Shown here one piece after another: positions 26,553 through 35,149 of a stretch of 64,000 bases of DNA. Made by a program: the position numbers and the translations under genes. Position 1 is the stretch's first letter. Every line of letters starts with the position of its first letter. Source of the stretch: Okibacterium sp. HSC-33S16 (lineage in GTDB: Bacteria > Actinomycetota > Actinomycetes > Actinomycetales > Microbacteriaceae); the NCBI RefSeq assembly GCF_024171565.1, contig NZ_JALJZZ010000004.1, positions 124,001 to 188,000 on the forward strand, written 5' to 3'. The notes beneath the pieces were generated by a model, which searched no databases, had not been told where the DNA came from, and saw nothing but the letters and a program-made list of their open reading frames with translations.

Positions 26553-26560
26553 GGCCGTCA

Positions 26561-27511
26561 TCACTGGGTGACGTTGACCGTCTCAAACTGTGACGAGACG
26601 GGTGCCAACCGGCTGAGCGCGTCGGGAACCATTCCCTCGTCGACCAGGACTCGCAGCTCACTCGGCTGTGGCGCGAAGCTCAGCGAGAACCCTCGAATAA
26701 ACTCCAGATCCTCCACGGCCCGTACCGCGGCCAGAGCCCCCGTCGGCACCTCGCGGCCGGCTCTGATGGACACCTGGCGCACATCATCGGACAGGTACCT
26801 GAGATAGCCGCTTTCCGGGTTCGCTGGACCTCCGACGACCAGTTGCGCTTCTGGTGTGAGCTCGGCAGACCTCGACAGCCACGTTTCGAGCACGGCGGCC
26901 AGCGTGGCATCCGCGGTGGTTCCGATTTCGATCAACAAGCCGGCGTTGTCTTCATCGACCTGGGCGTCATCGCCCTGCTGCGGACTGCGCACGGCCGCTG
27001 TTGCAACAGCGGGGTCGTCGAGGAGGGTGCTGAGCAGGCTGAATCGTTGGTCAGTGATGGTCGTCGCGGGGGAGACCGTGACTCTCGCTGCACCGCAGAT
27101 CACATCCGGATGAACCCGGAAATCCGTGCCGGATGGCGACATTTCCGGCAGAAGAGACGTTGCGGTTGCCCTCATCGATTCGCTCGTGCAGTCGTCGTGG
27201 AGGGTGACTGTTGAGTAGATGTCCGTCGCGTCGACGAACGTATCCGCGAGCCCGAATGCGGCGGTGGCGCTGGCGACTCCGGGGAGGTCCTCGGCGAAGG
27301 CGACGAAATCATCTGTCGCTGCGCCCTCGGCTCGGGTGTCGGCTGAGAAGAACCAACCGATCACCCAGATCGCACCGCCGAGAACGGTCACGGTCACGAC
27401 CGCGACGCCCAAGATGATGAGAGCGAACTTGCCGAGCGCTCGGGCGACCGGGCGCTCGGGGCCGGGCCCGTCGCCCGTCTGAGTCGGGGCGTCGAGATCC
27501 GGAATCGTCAT
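26561..27511 (-). CDS. membrane-anchored protein of unknown function
   Basis: 316 residues from ATG at 27511. A Pro/Gly-rich cytoplasmic start of about 28 residues is followed by one membrane helix (about 30-52, ALIILGVAVVTVTVLGGAIW) and an exported domain of about 260 residues. That domain has two Cys (TLHDDCTSES, DVICGAARV) likely to pair, and alternating strand/helix character. It contains no motif I recognise. Expression faces the acetyltransferase gene across a 156-base divergent region that holds a 12-base inverted repeat. Confidence 0.7.
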   Translation of the reverse strand: MTIPDLDAPTQTGDGPGPERPVARALGKFALIILGVAVVTVTVLGGAIWVIGWFFSADTRAEGAATDDFVAFAEDLPGVASATAAFGLADTFVDATDIYSTVTLHDDCTSESMRATATSLLPEMSPSGTDFRVHPDVICGAARVTVSPATTITDQRFSLLSTLLDDPAVATAAVRSPQQGDDAQVDEDNAGLLIEIGTTADATLAAVLETWLSRSAELTPEAQLVVGGPANPESGYLRYLSDDVRQVSIRAGREVPTGALAAVRAVEDLEFIRGFSLSFAPQPSELRVLVDEGMVPDALSRLAPVSSQFETVNVTQ

Positions 27512-27574
27512 TTCAGAAGTGTGGCACGAACGGGGAGCAGTGGACGCTCGCACGCCCTCGGTAAACTCGACCAC

Positions 27575-27610
27575 CCTTATTTACACGTTGGGGTGAAAGT
27601 GTAAATAAGG
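27575..27610. repeat. perfect AT-rich inverted repeat in a divergent promoter region
   Basis: CCTTATTTACAC and GTGTAAATAAGG form perfect 12-base arms around a 12-base centre. The arms are much richer in A and T than the surroundings. It lies between divergent starts at 27511 and 27668, so it is a good candidate operator. I cannot name the regulator. Confidence 0.7.
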
Positions 27611-27667
27611 CGGGCACCGCTAACTAGGGCCGTCGCACTGTGATCACGTCCTCGCTAGGCTCGCCCT

Positions 27668-28168
27668 GTGATCGACATTCGCAGGGTGAACCCCGCCAAG
27701 GACTCCCACGTGGTTTCCTTGCTCATCGAGAATTACCTTCACCAAACCGAAAGTGAGAAGGCGGAGCGAGGACTTGCCACGTATGTCGAGGGCGAAGCGC
27801 TCGCACCTCGCTATGAAGAGGAGATCGCGAACCCGGCGAAAGCGTTCCGTGACTGCGTCGTCTTTGTTGCCACCGACGGCGGAGCTCCCGTCGGCATCGT
27901 TGTGGTGAAGCCGGTGGATGCACAGCTTGAAATCAAACGACTCTGGGTGCAACCCAGCCATCGCGGTAAATCGGTCGCATCTTCTCTGCTTCGTCATGTT
28001 TTCAGCTCAACGGACGTCGGCAGCATTCGTCTCACGGTTTGGCAGTGGAGAGTGGCGGCGTTGGCGCTCTACGAGAGGCTGGGCTTCGCTAAGGCTGAGT
28101 CGTGGGAGCAGCGACGGGAGCTGGTCTGCCTGGAGCGCGCCCATAGCAACACAGATGCGTCAAGATAG
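27668..28168 (+). CDS. GNAT-family N-acetyltransferase
   Basis: 166 residues from GTG. The acetyl-CoA-binding motif A appears as RLWVQPSHRGKSVASSLL near residues 97-114 (R/Q-x-x-G-x-G/S region). It is followed by the motif B segment ALYERLGFAKAESWEQ near 140. Strand 4 is IRLTVWQWR. The acceptor substrate is not evident: this size class includes amino-acid, antibiotic and protein acetyltransferases. No ribosome site is visible, and the transcript may be leaderless. Confidence 0.88.
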   Translation: MIDIRRVNPAKDSHVVSLLIENYLHQTESEKAERGLATYVEGEALAPRYEEEIANPAKAFRDCVVFVATDGGAPVGIVVVKPVDAQLEIKRLWVQPSHRGKSVASSLLRHVFSSTDVGSIRLTVWQWRVAALALYERLGFAKAESWEQRRELVCLERAHSNTDASR

Positions 28169-28233
28169 GTGTGCGCGATCGTCGCGGCTCAGCTAGCGCC
28201 AGGAGCCTTCCGCGCGAACCAATCAGGACAGAC

Positions 28234-28662
28234 ATGCTGCTCTCAGACCTTCCCTCTGTTGCCCTTCACGAACTGGCAGGGGACTACGTCATCGCTCGAC
28301 TTCCCGCGACGGCGGCTGTTCCCGCCGAACTCCTCGCGGCTTCTCCGTCGCATGGCTACGTCTCCGTAACCCGAACCCCACAGGAACTCTCGGTGGTCTG
28401 CGCCGCGGACCTCGCGCCTGATGATGCTGAAATTGATGGAATGTGGAGGGCGTTGTACGCGAGCGGTCCCATCCCGTTCGGACTCACGGGCGTCGTCACG
28501 TCGCTTGTCGCCCCGCTCTCCGTGGCCGGCTGCCCGGTCTTCGTCACGTCCACCTTTGACGGCGACATTCTGATGGTGCCGTCTGATAGGTACGGTCGTG
28601 CCCGAGAACTGCTGACTTCTGCAGGGCACACGCTCGCGCCCGAGATGTCCGGGGACGAGTAG
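28234..28662 (+). CDS. ACT domain-containing protein (CASTOR/ACT_7 type)
   Basis: 142 residues from ATG 28234, chosen because AGGA lies six bases before it; the frame is open to 28171. The C-terminal half has the ACT pattern of the CASTOR-like family: PIPFGLTGVVTSLVAPLSVAGCPVFVTSTFDGDILMV-type strand-helix-strand, seen at about residues 75-115. ACT domains bind amino acids, and stand-alone forms may act as sensors or adaptors. It follows the acetyltransferase gene by 65 bases in the same direction. No kinase or target gene is adjacent. Confidence 0.85.
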   Translation: MLLSDLPSVALHELAGDYVIARLPATAAVPAELLAASPSHGYVSVTRTPQELSVVCAADLAPDDAEIDGMWRALYASGPIPFGLTGVVTSLVAPLSVAGCPVFVTSTFDGDILMVPSDRYGRARELLTSAGHTLAPEMSGDE

Positions 28663-28773
28663 GCTCACTCTCGGCGCGGCTGGAGTAACCGGAGGCCAAC
28701 AATCTTTCCGTGAGACGGACGCGCGCTGAGACGCATCACCTTTATGGCGGATGCCACAACAACAGGAGCTTCC

Positions 28774-30507
28774 ATGGCGTTCGCCAACTCGCACGGACGC
28801 CGCGATCGGATCCGGCGCGCGACGCGCCGACTGGGAGCCGCGGCTGCTCTTCTCGCGGTTGGTGTCACAAGTGCTTGCGCGAGCCCGGACGCAGCACCAC
28901 CGTCACCGCCGGCCGTCAACACGGACGGTCCTACATTTGATTTTCTCGGTGCCAGCGACGGCGTCGAAATCCGTGATGGCGACGATTGGAGCATGCCGCC
29001 ATCGGCGCGCCCCGCGGCCAATTCCGGGTTCTTCTCGGAGGAAGCATCCGCAGAGGACCACGTCTTCACGCGCTCGGTTGACGTCAGCTGGCGGCAGATT
29101 CAGCCGACACAAGGGGGACTGGACCGGAGCGCATCCGGAGAAGCGCAGGGACTGAACTTCGATTCGCTCGACGAACAGCTCGCCCGCCCCGACCGGTTCT
29201 GGATGCGGATCTTCGCCAGCGGTGAGAGCTGGGCGCCCGAATGGGTTGCCGAGGATTGCGGTGTATCAACCTACGGGCCGGACTATGACGGCGAACGGCA
29301 CCTGCCCATTTGGGACGAATGCGTCTGGGGTCATTTGCTCGACAGCTACCGCAAGGTGTTCATCGATGGTGGCCTCGCCGCCGACCCGCGGTTGTCGTTC
29401 GTCTACGTGCCTGGCGCATTCACCTGGGCAGAATTTGACTACGACATAGTGACCGCTGCCGTCGAAGCCGGTGACCTCGATCTGGACACCTACCTCGCCT
29501 GGCACGACCACGCCTTGACCGACCTGGCCGAGCTCTTCGGTGAGCATGCGACCAAGCTCGTCTTCACCGGGGAAGACTACCCGTTCGGTCCGTTCGACAC
29601 TGACGACGACCTGCTTGCCGCCGACGCGGTTGACGCGGGTCTTGGCATCCGAAATGGCATCACCGAAGTGTCGAACTTCCACCTGAGCGAGGCGCCCGCG
29701 TACGGATCGCACATTCTGCCGAACGGGCACCTCGCACTCGATGACACGCTGCCGGTGCACGACGGCACGCGAATCGTCGCGACCGAGAACGAGTGCTTCA
29801 ACGACTGCGGCTACAACTCCGACGACCCGTACTATGCCGTGCGGCAGTCGAACCTCAAGGCTCTGCAGCTGCGGACGAACTGGATCTATGTCGTGCCCGA
29901 CCCGTCGTACTTCGCCGAATATCCCGAACACTGGGATTGGGTGCGCCTGTCGATGGGCGCGACGGCTCAGACATCGCCGGATGCCTGGGCGGCGTTGCGT
30001 GACGCCGAAGACACCTACTGGGCGGGCGATGAAGCCGGCCCGTTTGAAACTGGATCTGAGTCGTGGGCCAATCGGCCGTGGGTGCGCAACTTGGAACGCT
30101 GGCTCGTGCAGGTTGATGAACCGGGCTCGGTCGCGCACCGCTCCGACGATGACGTTCACGTGGGGGTCGTGCAGGCGGACAACGGGACCGCGCACGAAGG
30201 ATTACGAACGGATGCCGCGGGTGGCGACACCGGGTTCGTCTTCGAGCTCGATCCGCGATTTTCGGCGGCGTCCGAGGCGTGTGTCGTCAAGGTGACCTAC
30301 CTCGACTCGGGAACCGGCGCGTTCACCGTCGATGTGGGGGACTGGTCCTCGCCGCTGATCGAACGCACCGCTGATGGCGCCTGGAAAACGGCGACCGTCG
30401 CGCTTCCTTCAGGTGCGCTCGCGGAGCATCCGTCATTTCGGATATCAGTCACGCCCGGCGCCGATGATTTGACCGCACGCTTCGTGCGGGTCGTCCGCTC
30501 GGAATAA
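28774..30507 (+). CDS. lipoprotein with glycoside-hydrolase (GH42-like) TIM-barrel character
   Basis: 577 residues. The ATG at 28774 has AGGAG five bases upstream; the ATG at 28744 has none. The signal sequence ends in VTSAC (Cys near 36). The catalytic region (about 60-440) resembles beta-galactosidase-type barrels: SVDVSWRQIQPTQGGLD near the start, RFWMRIFASGESWAPEWV, and YVPGAFTWAEFDYDIV. A C-terminal jelly-roll-like domain (about 480-577) looks carbohydrate-binding. Candidate acid residues are in TWAEFD and VATENECFND, but I cannot fix the pair. It would act on a glycan at the outer membrane face. Family assignment is tentative. Confidence 0.65.
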   Translation: MAFANSHGRRDRIRRATRRLGAAAALLAVGVTSACASPDAAPPSPPAVNTDGPTFDFLGASDGVEIRDGDDWSMPPSARPAANSGFFSEEASAEDHVFTRSVDVSWRQIQPTQGGLDRSASGEAQGLNFDSLDEQLARPDRFWMRIFASGESWAPEWVAEDCGVSTYGPDYDGERHLPIWDECVWGHLLDSYRKVFIDGGLAADPRLSFVYVPGAFTWAEFDYDIVTAAVEAGDLDLDTYLAWHDHALTDLAELFGEHATKLVFTGEDYPFGPFDTDDDLLAADAVDAGLGIRNGITEVSNFHLSEAPAYGSHILPNGHLALDDTLPVHDGTRIVATENECFNDCGYNSDDPYYAVRQSNLKALQLRTNWIYVVPDPSYFAEYPEHWDWVRLSMGATAQTSPDAWAALRDAEDTYWAGDEAGPFETGSESWANRPWVRNLERWLVQVDEPGSVAHRSDDDVHVGVVQADNGTAHEGLRTDAAGGDTGFVFELDPRFSAASEACVVKVTYLDSGTGAFTVDVGDWSSPLIERTADGAWKTATVALPSGALAEHPSFRISVTPGADDLTARFVRVVRSE

Positions 30508-30559
30508 GGAGCTTCACCGGTGCGGTGTGCCGACTGTTCTGTCCCATCCGGGATGCAAG

Positions 30560-30748
30560 TTAAGGCGTCTCGAGGTCCTGCCGCTCGGCGGAGGTCTGGT
30601 CGAGCGGCTTCTGCTCTTTCGCGGCAGCGATAGCCGCTCTGCCCGACGGCAGCAAGACCGCCAAGGTCATCACCAGCACAGTCGGTTCGACGTTCTCCTG
30701 CACGAGGGTCATGAACGGGACCGAGAACAAGGGGCTAACTCCGAACCC
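30560..30748 (-). pseudogene. remnant of an MFS transporter gene (paralog of 39810-41144)
   Basis: The minus strand encodes SPLFSVPFMTLVQENV and then, after an internal loss, VLVMTLAVLLPSGRAAIAAA and KEQKPLDQTS. Both match the end of the intact MFS protein at 39810-41144 (SAPFMTLVQETV; AVLLPSGRAAIAAAKAQKPLDQ). About 145 bases between the two blocks are missing relative to the intact gene. Everything upstream of the first block is gone. It is a decayed partial duplicate. Confidence 0.85.
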
Positions 30749-30785
30749 GACACAGTCCCACGCCGCTCGGACGAACTCCAAGCAG

Positions 30786-30822
30786 ACCGGAAGGCTCCCT
30801 GCAATGCAGAGAGCCTTCCGGT
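30786..30822. repeat. 37-base near-perfect palindrome
   Basis: Outer arms ACCGGAAGGCTC and GAGCCTTCCGGT are perfect. The loop contains CTGCA-A-TGCAG, so almost the whole element can pair. It lies 53 bases past the stop of the aldo/keto reductase gene, the last gene of the long minus-strand operon, and is its likely terminator despite lacking a T-run. Confidence 0.65.
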
Positions 30823-30874
30823 CGCCAACCTGAACCAATCAGGACAGCTGAGTGATGATCGTCGAAGTGCTCAA

Positions 30875-31903
30875 CTATCCGAGGTAGGCCAAGGGAGCGG
30901 ACGGTCCCGACCCAGCCGAGGTGGAGTCAATAGCCCGTGTGATTTGCTCGTACTCGTCCGTTGTGAGGGTGACAGATCCCGCTCCGGACCAACCATCGAT
31001 TTGCGCCGGCCGTCTCGCCCCGACGATCGCTGCCGTGACACCTTCGAACCCCAGAACCCACGCGATCGCAACTTCAGCGGTCGAAATTCCGCGAGCTTCG
31101 GCGACGGTGGTCATCGCCGCAGCGACGGTGAGGTTTCGCGTGAGGCCTTCACCTTGGAAGTCAGGGTGCCGCGCGCGCCAGTCATTCGACGGAAGGGCGG
31201 CGGCCCTTTCGGGTGAAAACGAGCCAGTTAAGAGCCCCGATTGCATTGGGCTATAGACGATGACCCCGGTTCCATTGGCGGCACACCATGGAATCACATC
31301 AGCAGCTGCGTCCCGGTAGATTGCCGAAAACGGTGGCTGCAACGAGTCGACATGGCCGATCTGCTCAGCGCGCGCCAGCTCGTCGACGTTGTGGTTTGAA
31401 AGCCCGATCGCTCGGAGCTTTCCCGCAGCTTTCAGGTCGACCAATGTCGCCCAATACTCTTCTAGCGGGGTGCCATCTTCAGCTGGCCAGTGCATTTGAT
31501 AGAGGTCGATGCTTTCAACCCCGAGTCGTCGAAGCGACGCATCGACCTCAGCGCGCAAGCTTGACGGTGCGCCGACTTTCCTCTCACCTGTCTCCAAAGC
31601 GTCATCGTCGGACCAGACCAACCCGCCTTTGCTGAAAACCAGCGGGCGTTCCGCTTCGGGCAGCTGTCGAAGCGCTTCACCAACGACTGCTTCGGAGTGA
31701 CCCCGGCCGTAAACGGCGGCGGTGTCGACCCAGTTGATGCCTCGATCGACGGCCGCAAGAATCGTGCGTACGGAGTCGTTGTCGTCTTGCGCTCCCCAGC
31801 CGTACGACCATTTTGAACCACCTATCGCGAAGGCTCCGAGACCAACGCGAGTCACGTCGAAGCCAGTTGTGCCTAGCGTGGCGGTCGGGAGGGATGTATT
31901 CAT
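30875..31903 (-). CDS. aldo/keto reductase
   Basis: 342 residues. The catalytic tetrad is visible: Asp and Tyr in NWVDTAAVYGRGHSE (about 56-70), Lys in VFSKGGLV (about 92) and His in LYQMHWPAEDG (about 138). The NADP(H)-binding end is seen in AIVGARRPAQIDGWSGA. It reduces or oxidises a carbonyl sugar-type substrate with NADPH. It is the last gene of the operon and overlaps the aldolase gene by four bases. In the proposed pathway it could reduce a dicarbonyl sugar such as glucosone released by the oxidase; this is an inference. Confidence 0.92.
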   Translation of the reverse strand: MNTSLPTATLGTTGFDVTRVGLGAFAIGGSKWSYGWGAQDDNDSVRTILAAVDRGINWVDTAAVYGRGHSEAVVGEALRQLPEAERPLVFSKGGLVWSDDDALETGERKVGAPSSLRAEVDASLRRLGVESIDLYQMHWPAEDGTPLEEYWATLVDLKAAGKLRAIGLSNHNVDELARAEQIGHVDSLQPPFSAIYRDAAADVIPWCAANGTGVIVYSPMQSGLLTGSFSPERAAALPSNDWRARHPDFQGEGLTRNLTVAAAMTTVAEARGISTAEVAIAWVLGFEGVTAAIVGARRPAQIDGWSGAGSVTLTTDEYEQITRAIDSTSAGSGPSAPLAYLG

Positions 31904-32778
31904 TGTGTTTTCCTTTCTTTCATGTCCGGTGTTTCGCGGACATGCACTTGATTGATGAGACCCAAAAGATGGCGGGCTTGACCCTCGATAGCGTCCCGAG
32001 CGGGACCGAGGTATCGCCGCGGATCGATGAGGTCAGGATCCCTAGCGAGCTCCAGCCGTATGGCGGAGGACATCGCCTTATTGAGCTGGGTTGAAACATT
32101 CACTTTTGTTATGCCGAGTGAGATAGCGTCCCGGACCGAGTCGTCTGGTACTCCCGAAGTGCCGTGAAGAACAAGGGGGACGTTCACTTCACCACGGATG
32201 CTCTCGAGTAGACGAAGGTCGAGGTTCGCAGATTGTGTAGCCATCGCATGAGACGACCCAATTGCAATTGCGAGCCCATCGACTTTTGTCTCTTCGACGA
32301 ATCGACCGGCCTCAGCCGGGTCGGTCCGCGCGCCAGGAGCGTGCGCACCCTTGCCGCCAACCTCGCCGAGTTCCGCCTCTGTCCATGCTCCTTGTTCGCG
32401 TCCCCACTGCGCTGCCTCGCGCGTGAGTTGAACGTTCGTTTCATAGTCGGCAGAAGATGCGTCAATCATGTAGGAGCTGAACCCGGCTTCGATAGCGGAC
32501 CGACACAGGGAAAAAGAGGTCGCGTGATCGAGGTGTAGGGCGACGGGCATACTCGACCGACGTGCAAGCGCGAGACAGGCTGCGGCTATCGGAACCGGAT
32601 CGCCGCTGTGGTAGAGCAGAGCGTTCTCGCTAACTTGCAAGATGACGGGGGCGCCGCTGCATTCTGCGGCGCGGACGATCGCTTCCGCATGCTCAAGCTG
32701 GATCACGTTCAGTGCGGCGATTCCCGTCCGCAGTTCCTGTGCACGCTGGACCAAATCCGCGGTCCGCGCGATGGTCAT
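31900..32778 (-). CDS. class II fructose/tagatose-bisphosphate aldolase family protein
   Basis: 292 residues. Zinc-ligand His residues appear in ALHLDHATSF (about 85), near GSSHA (about 182) and in LVLHGTSGVPDD (about 210). The catalytic Asp is in HLDHA. VNVSTQLNKA near 232 is the phosphate-binding strand. The GatY/KbaY/FbaA group cleaves ketose bisphosphates to dihydroxyacetone phosphate and glyceraldehyde 3-phosphate. It sits between a PfkB and FGGY kinase pair and an aldo/keto reductase with four-base overlaps on both sides. It therefore likely performs the final cleavage of a phosphorylated hexose or analog. Confidence 0.93.
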   Translation of the reverse strand: MTIARTADLVQRAQELRTGIAALNVIQLEHAEAIVRAAECSGAPVILQVSENALLYHSGDPVPIAAACLALARRSSMPVALHLDHATSFSLCRSAIEAGFSSYMIDASSADYETNVQLTREAAQWGREQGAWTEAELGEVGGKGAHAPGARTDPAEAGRFVEETKVDGLAIAIGSSHAMATQSANLDLRLLESIRGEVNVPLVLHGTSGVPDDSVRDAISLGITKVNVSTQLNKAMSSAIRLELARDPDLIDPRRYLGPARDAIEGQARHLLGLINQVHVRETPDMKERKTQ

Positions 32779-34127
32779 TCTGCCCTCACCCCCGCCGGCG
32801 AAACCGACATGCCGCCTGATATCCCGTGAGCAGCGCCCTCACTGTAGGTGACCGCCGGTGGACTTGGGGCGATACCCTCCACGGCGAACTGAGCCAGCAA
32901 GGCAGCGCCGAGAGCAGAGAGTTCGGGTTCTCGCAGGAACGTAAGCGGCACCGCCGAAGCGGCACGGCGGATCTGACGCCAAAGTGGCTGCGATGCAGGA
33001 CTTCCGCCGACGAACACTCGTCCATCACTCCGACCGGCAAGCGTTAAGAGACGGTCGATCCTGTCGGCGGCCCGATCCGCTTGGTCATGAAGAAGCTGGA
33101 GTATCGGACGAACCGTCAAGTCGATGTTGTTTGCTCTCCTCTCGCCACTCAGATGTGTTGAGTCCATGAGTACCTCCATACGCCGGTAGAGATCGTCGAT
33201 ACTGTCGGTGAATTCCGTATCTCGAACCGCTGCATCGAACTCGCGTCCGGACGCGCTTGCAATGTGAAGATATGCGTGTCGGGCATCGACGTAGGTGCCG
33301 ACATCAATGCCGGCTTCACGAAGCTCGTCGCTCAGGTAATCCACTAAAACAATTTGCGATTCGGAGGTGCCAACCGAAATATAGATGTCCCCGGTGCTCC
33401 GGACCCCCGCCCCGAAGGCACCACAAAAATGGTCATGACCACCGGCAACGATAGGCACGTCCGGGTGCAAACCATGGTTTGCCGAAATTTCACCGCTCGT
33501 CCTCGCGATAACCGTCCCCGAGGACACCAGAGTGGGCAGTAATTCCCTTGGCAGCCCCAGTCGATCAAATCTCTGCAAATCCCACTGTTCGGTGGTTGGA
33601 TCGTAGAAACCCGTTCGCGACGCATGGGACCTGTCCATTGACAAAGGACTGAAGCCTCCGGCGTCTGTTACGTGGTCACCGGTAAGTCGAGAGCTAACGT
33701 ATCCGGCGATATCGGTGAACGAACGGGAAGCGGTGATTCGGTCGGGGTGCTTACGCGCAATGGACGATAGCTTGTGCCAAGTCGCTTCAGCGTGAGTGGG
33801 CCCTTCCGGGGACAGTGCCGACTCGACTGTGTACCAGGCGGGTGTAGTTCCCGTCGACAAGCCCGTCGCATCAACTAAAACGATCTCCTCGCCGACGGAT
33901 GCGACGCTCACGCCCGCCACGTCTGCGGGGTATTCGCGAAGGACTCTTGCGGACACGGCCGCGGTCACCTCTACGACTGCGTCCGGGTCTCTGAGATCAC
34001 CCTCCGATGAATGTTTTACCGGTGTTGGCAGGGACGATGAGGCGAGTACGCGACTCTCGGCTGCGTCGTAAAGAAGAGCCTTTGTGCGCGTCGTGCCGAT
34101 ATCAATTCCGAGGTACGCCCTAGTCAA
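32775..34127 (-). CDS. FGGY-family carbohydrate kinase
   Basis: 450 residues, slightly short for the family (about 490). The N-terminal phosphate-binding DIGTTRTKALLYD is at about 9-21. GGHDHFCGAFGAGV near 230-245 and VFVGGSPASQPLWRQI near 380-395 (adenosine motif) confirm the FGGY fold. It phosphorylates a sugar or polyol with ATP. The exact sugar is not readable; xylulose, ribulose and fructose-like ketoses are candidates. It overlaps both neighbours by four bases, so it is a fixed part of the same catabolic operon. Confidence 0.92.
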   Translation of the reverse strand: MTRAYLGIDIGTTRTKALLYDAAESRVLASSSLPTPVKHSSEGDLRDPDAVVEVTAAVSARVLREYPADVAGVSVASVGEEIVLVDATGLSTGTTPAWYTVESALSPEGPTHAEATWHKLSSIARKHPDRITASRSFTDIAGYVSSRLTGDHVTDAGGFSPLSMDRSHASRTGFYDPTTEQWDLQRFDRLGLPRELLPTLVSSGTVIARTSGEISANHGLHPDVPIVAGGHDHFCGAFGAGVRSTGDIYISVGTSESQIVLVDYLSDELREAGIDVGTYVDARHAYLHIASASGREFDAAVRDTEFTDSIDDLYRRMEVLMDSTHLSGERRANNIDLTVRPILQLLHDQADRAADRIDRLLTLAGRSDGRVFVGGSPASQPLWRQIRRAASAVPLTFLREPELSALGAALLAQFAVEGIAPSPPAVTYSEGAAHGISGGMSVSPAGVRAE

Positions 34128-35149
34128 CTGGGCACCTGATTGAGTTCAAGGAGCGGAGCGAATGACACCGCGGCTGCGAAAGTTACGAGGCCGCTCGCAT
34201 CGTCGAGCCCGGGCGTCAATTGTCCAGCGTTCACGACGCCGCCTGCCGTTGCCATTCTTAGCGAGTCCGAGAGGGAACAGCCGTCAGCGACACTTGCCAT
34301 GAAGCAGGCGAGAAAGGTGTCTCCGGAGCCCGTTGCGTTCACTGCTTCGATTTGTGGGACGGCAACTTGCCACAGACCGTCAGCCGTTGCAACGACGAAC
34401 GCTGCGCTGCCCATGGTGACGATGACAATGGAGGAGCCTCGTTCTATCTGTGTCACCATCGCGCTCGCGATGCTTCGGAGCGCGGCTTCGTCATGACCGT
34501 CAGCGGCGCAGCCCGTCGCGTCTGCGAACTCGGACCGGTTGCACTTCACGAGCCAGGGAGCCGCGGCTAGAGCGTGGCGCAGAACATCCCGACTGGCATC
34601 AACGGCAAGTCGCGCTCCACGAGAGTGGGCCAACTCGGCGACATCGGCGTAGAAGGAGCTGGGCAAACCGGGCGGCAGGCTACCAGTGCAGACGACGAGG
34701 TCACCCAGGAGAACATCTTCGGCAATCTTCGCGCGGAGTTGCTTGATCTCTGCTTCAGTGACCTCCGGGCCAGGCTCGTTCAGGACGGTGGAGCGACCTG
34801 TGCTGACCTCGACGATGACCGGGGTAATTCGAGTGGAGCCGGCAATCGGTGTATGGCGGTCGTCAATGCCTCTATCGCGGCATTCTTCGGCTGCGATGGC
34901 TCCGACAGGGCCACCCAGAAAGCCGTACATGCTGACCTCAACACCAAGACTACGAACAGTGCGTGCGACGATGAAGGATTTACCGCCAGCTCTCGCGACA
35001 ACGGAGCGCACTCGATGAACGTGACCCGGTTCCAGCCTGTCAATGGTTTGCGTTCGATCCATTGCCGGGTTCGGTCCGACGATTCGGATTCGGCGTGAGC
35101 TACTTGTTGGCCAATCGATCGGGTTGATCGGCTCAATCGCCGCGTTCAC
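34124..35149 (-). CDS. PfkB-family sugar kinase, 1-phosphofructokinase/LacC type
   Basis: 341 residues. The start [21 protein letters not shown] matches the 1-phosphofructokinase/tagatose-6-phosphate kinase branch (NPAxD motif). The di-Gly hinge is AGGKSFIVA. The anion-hole and catalytic Asp occur in [14 protein letters not shown] near 275, where the usual GAGD reads GSGD. It converts a ketose phosphate to a bisphosphate with ATP, which suits the class II aldolase encoded two genes on. It overlaps the ABC ATPase gene by four bases. LacC-like tagatose 6-phosphate or fructose 1-phosphate is the likely substrate group. Confidence 0.9.
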   Translation of the reverse strand: MNAAIEPINPIDWPTSSSRRIRIVGPNPAMDRTQTIDRLEPGHVHRVRSVVARAGGKSFIVARTVRSLGVEVSMYGFLGGPVGAIAAEECRDRGIDDRHTPIAGSTRITPVIVEVSTGRSTVLNEPGPEVTEAEIKQLRAKIAEDVLLGDLVVCTGSLPPGLPSSFYADVAELAHSRGARLAVDASRDVLRHALAAAPWLVKCNRSEFADATGCAADGHDEAALRSIASAMVTQIERGSSIVIVTMGSAAFVVATADGLWQVAVPQIEAVNATGSGDTFLACFMASVADGCSLSDSLRMATAGGVVNAGQLTPGLDDASGLVTFAAAVSFAPLLELNQVPS

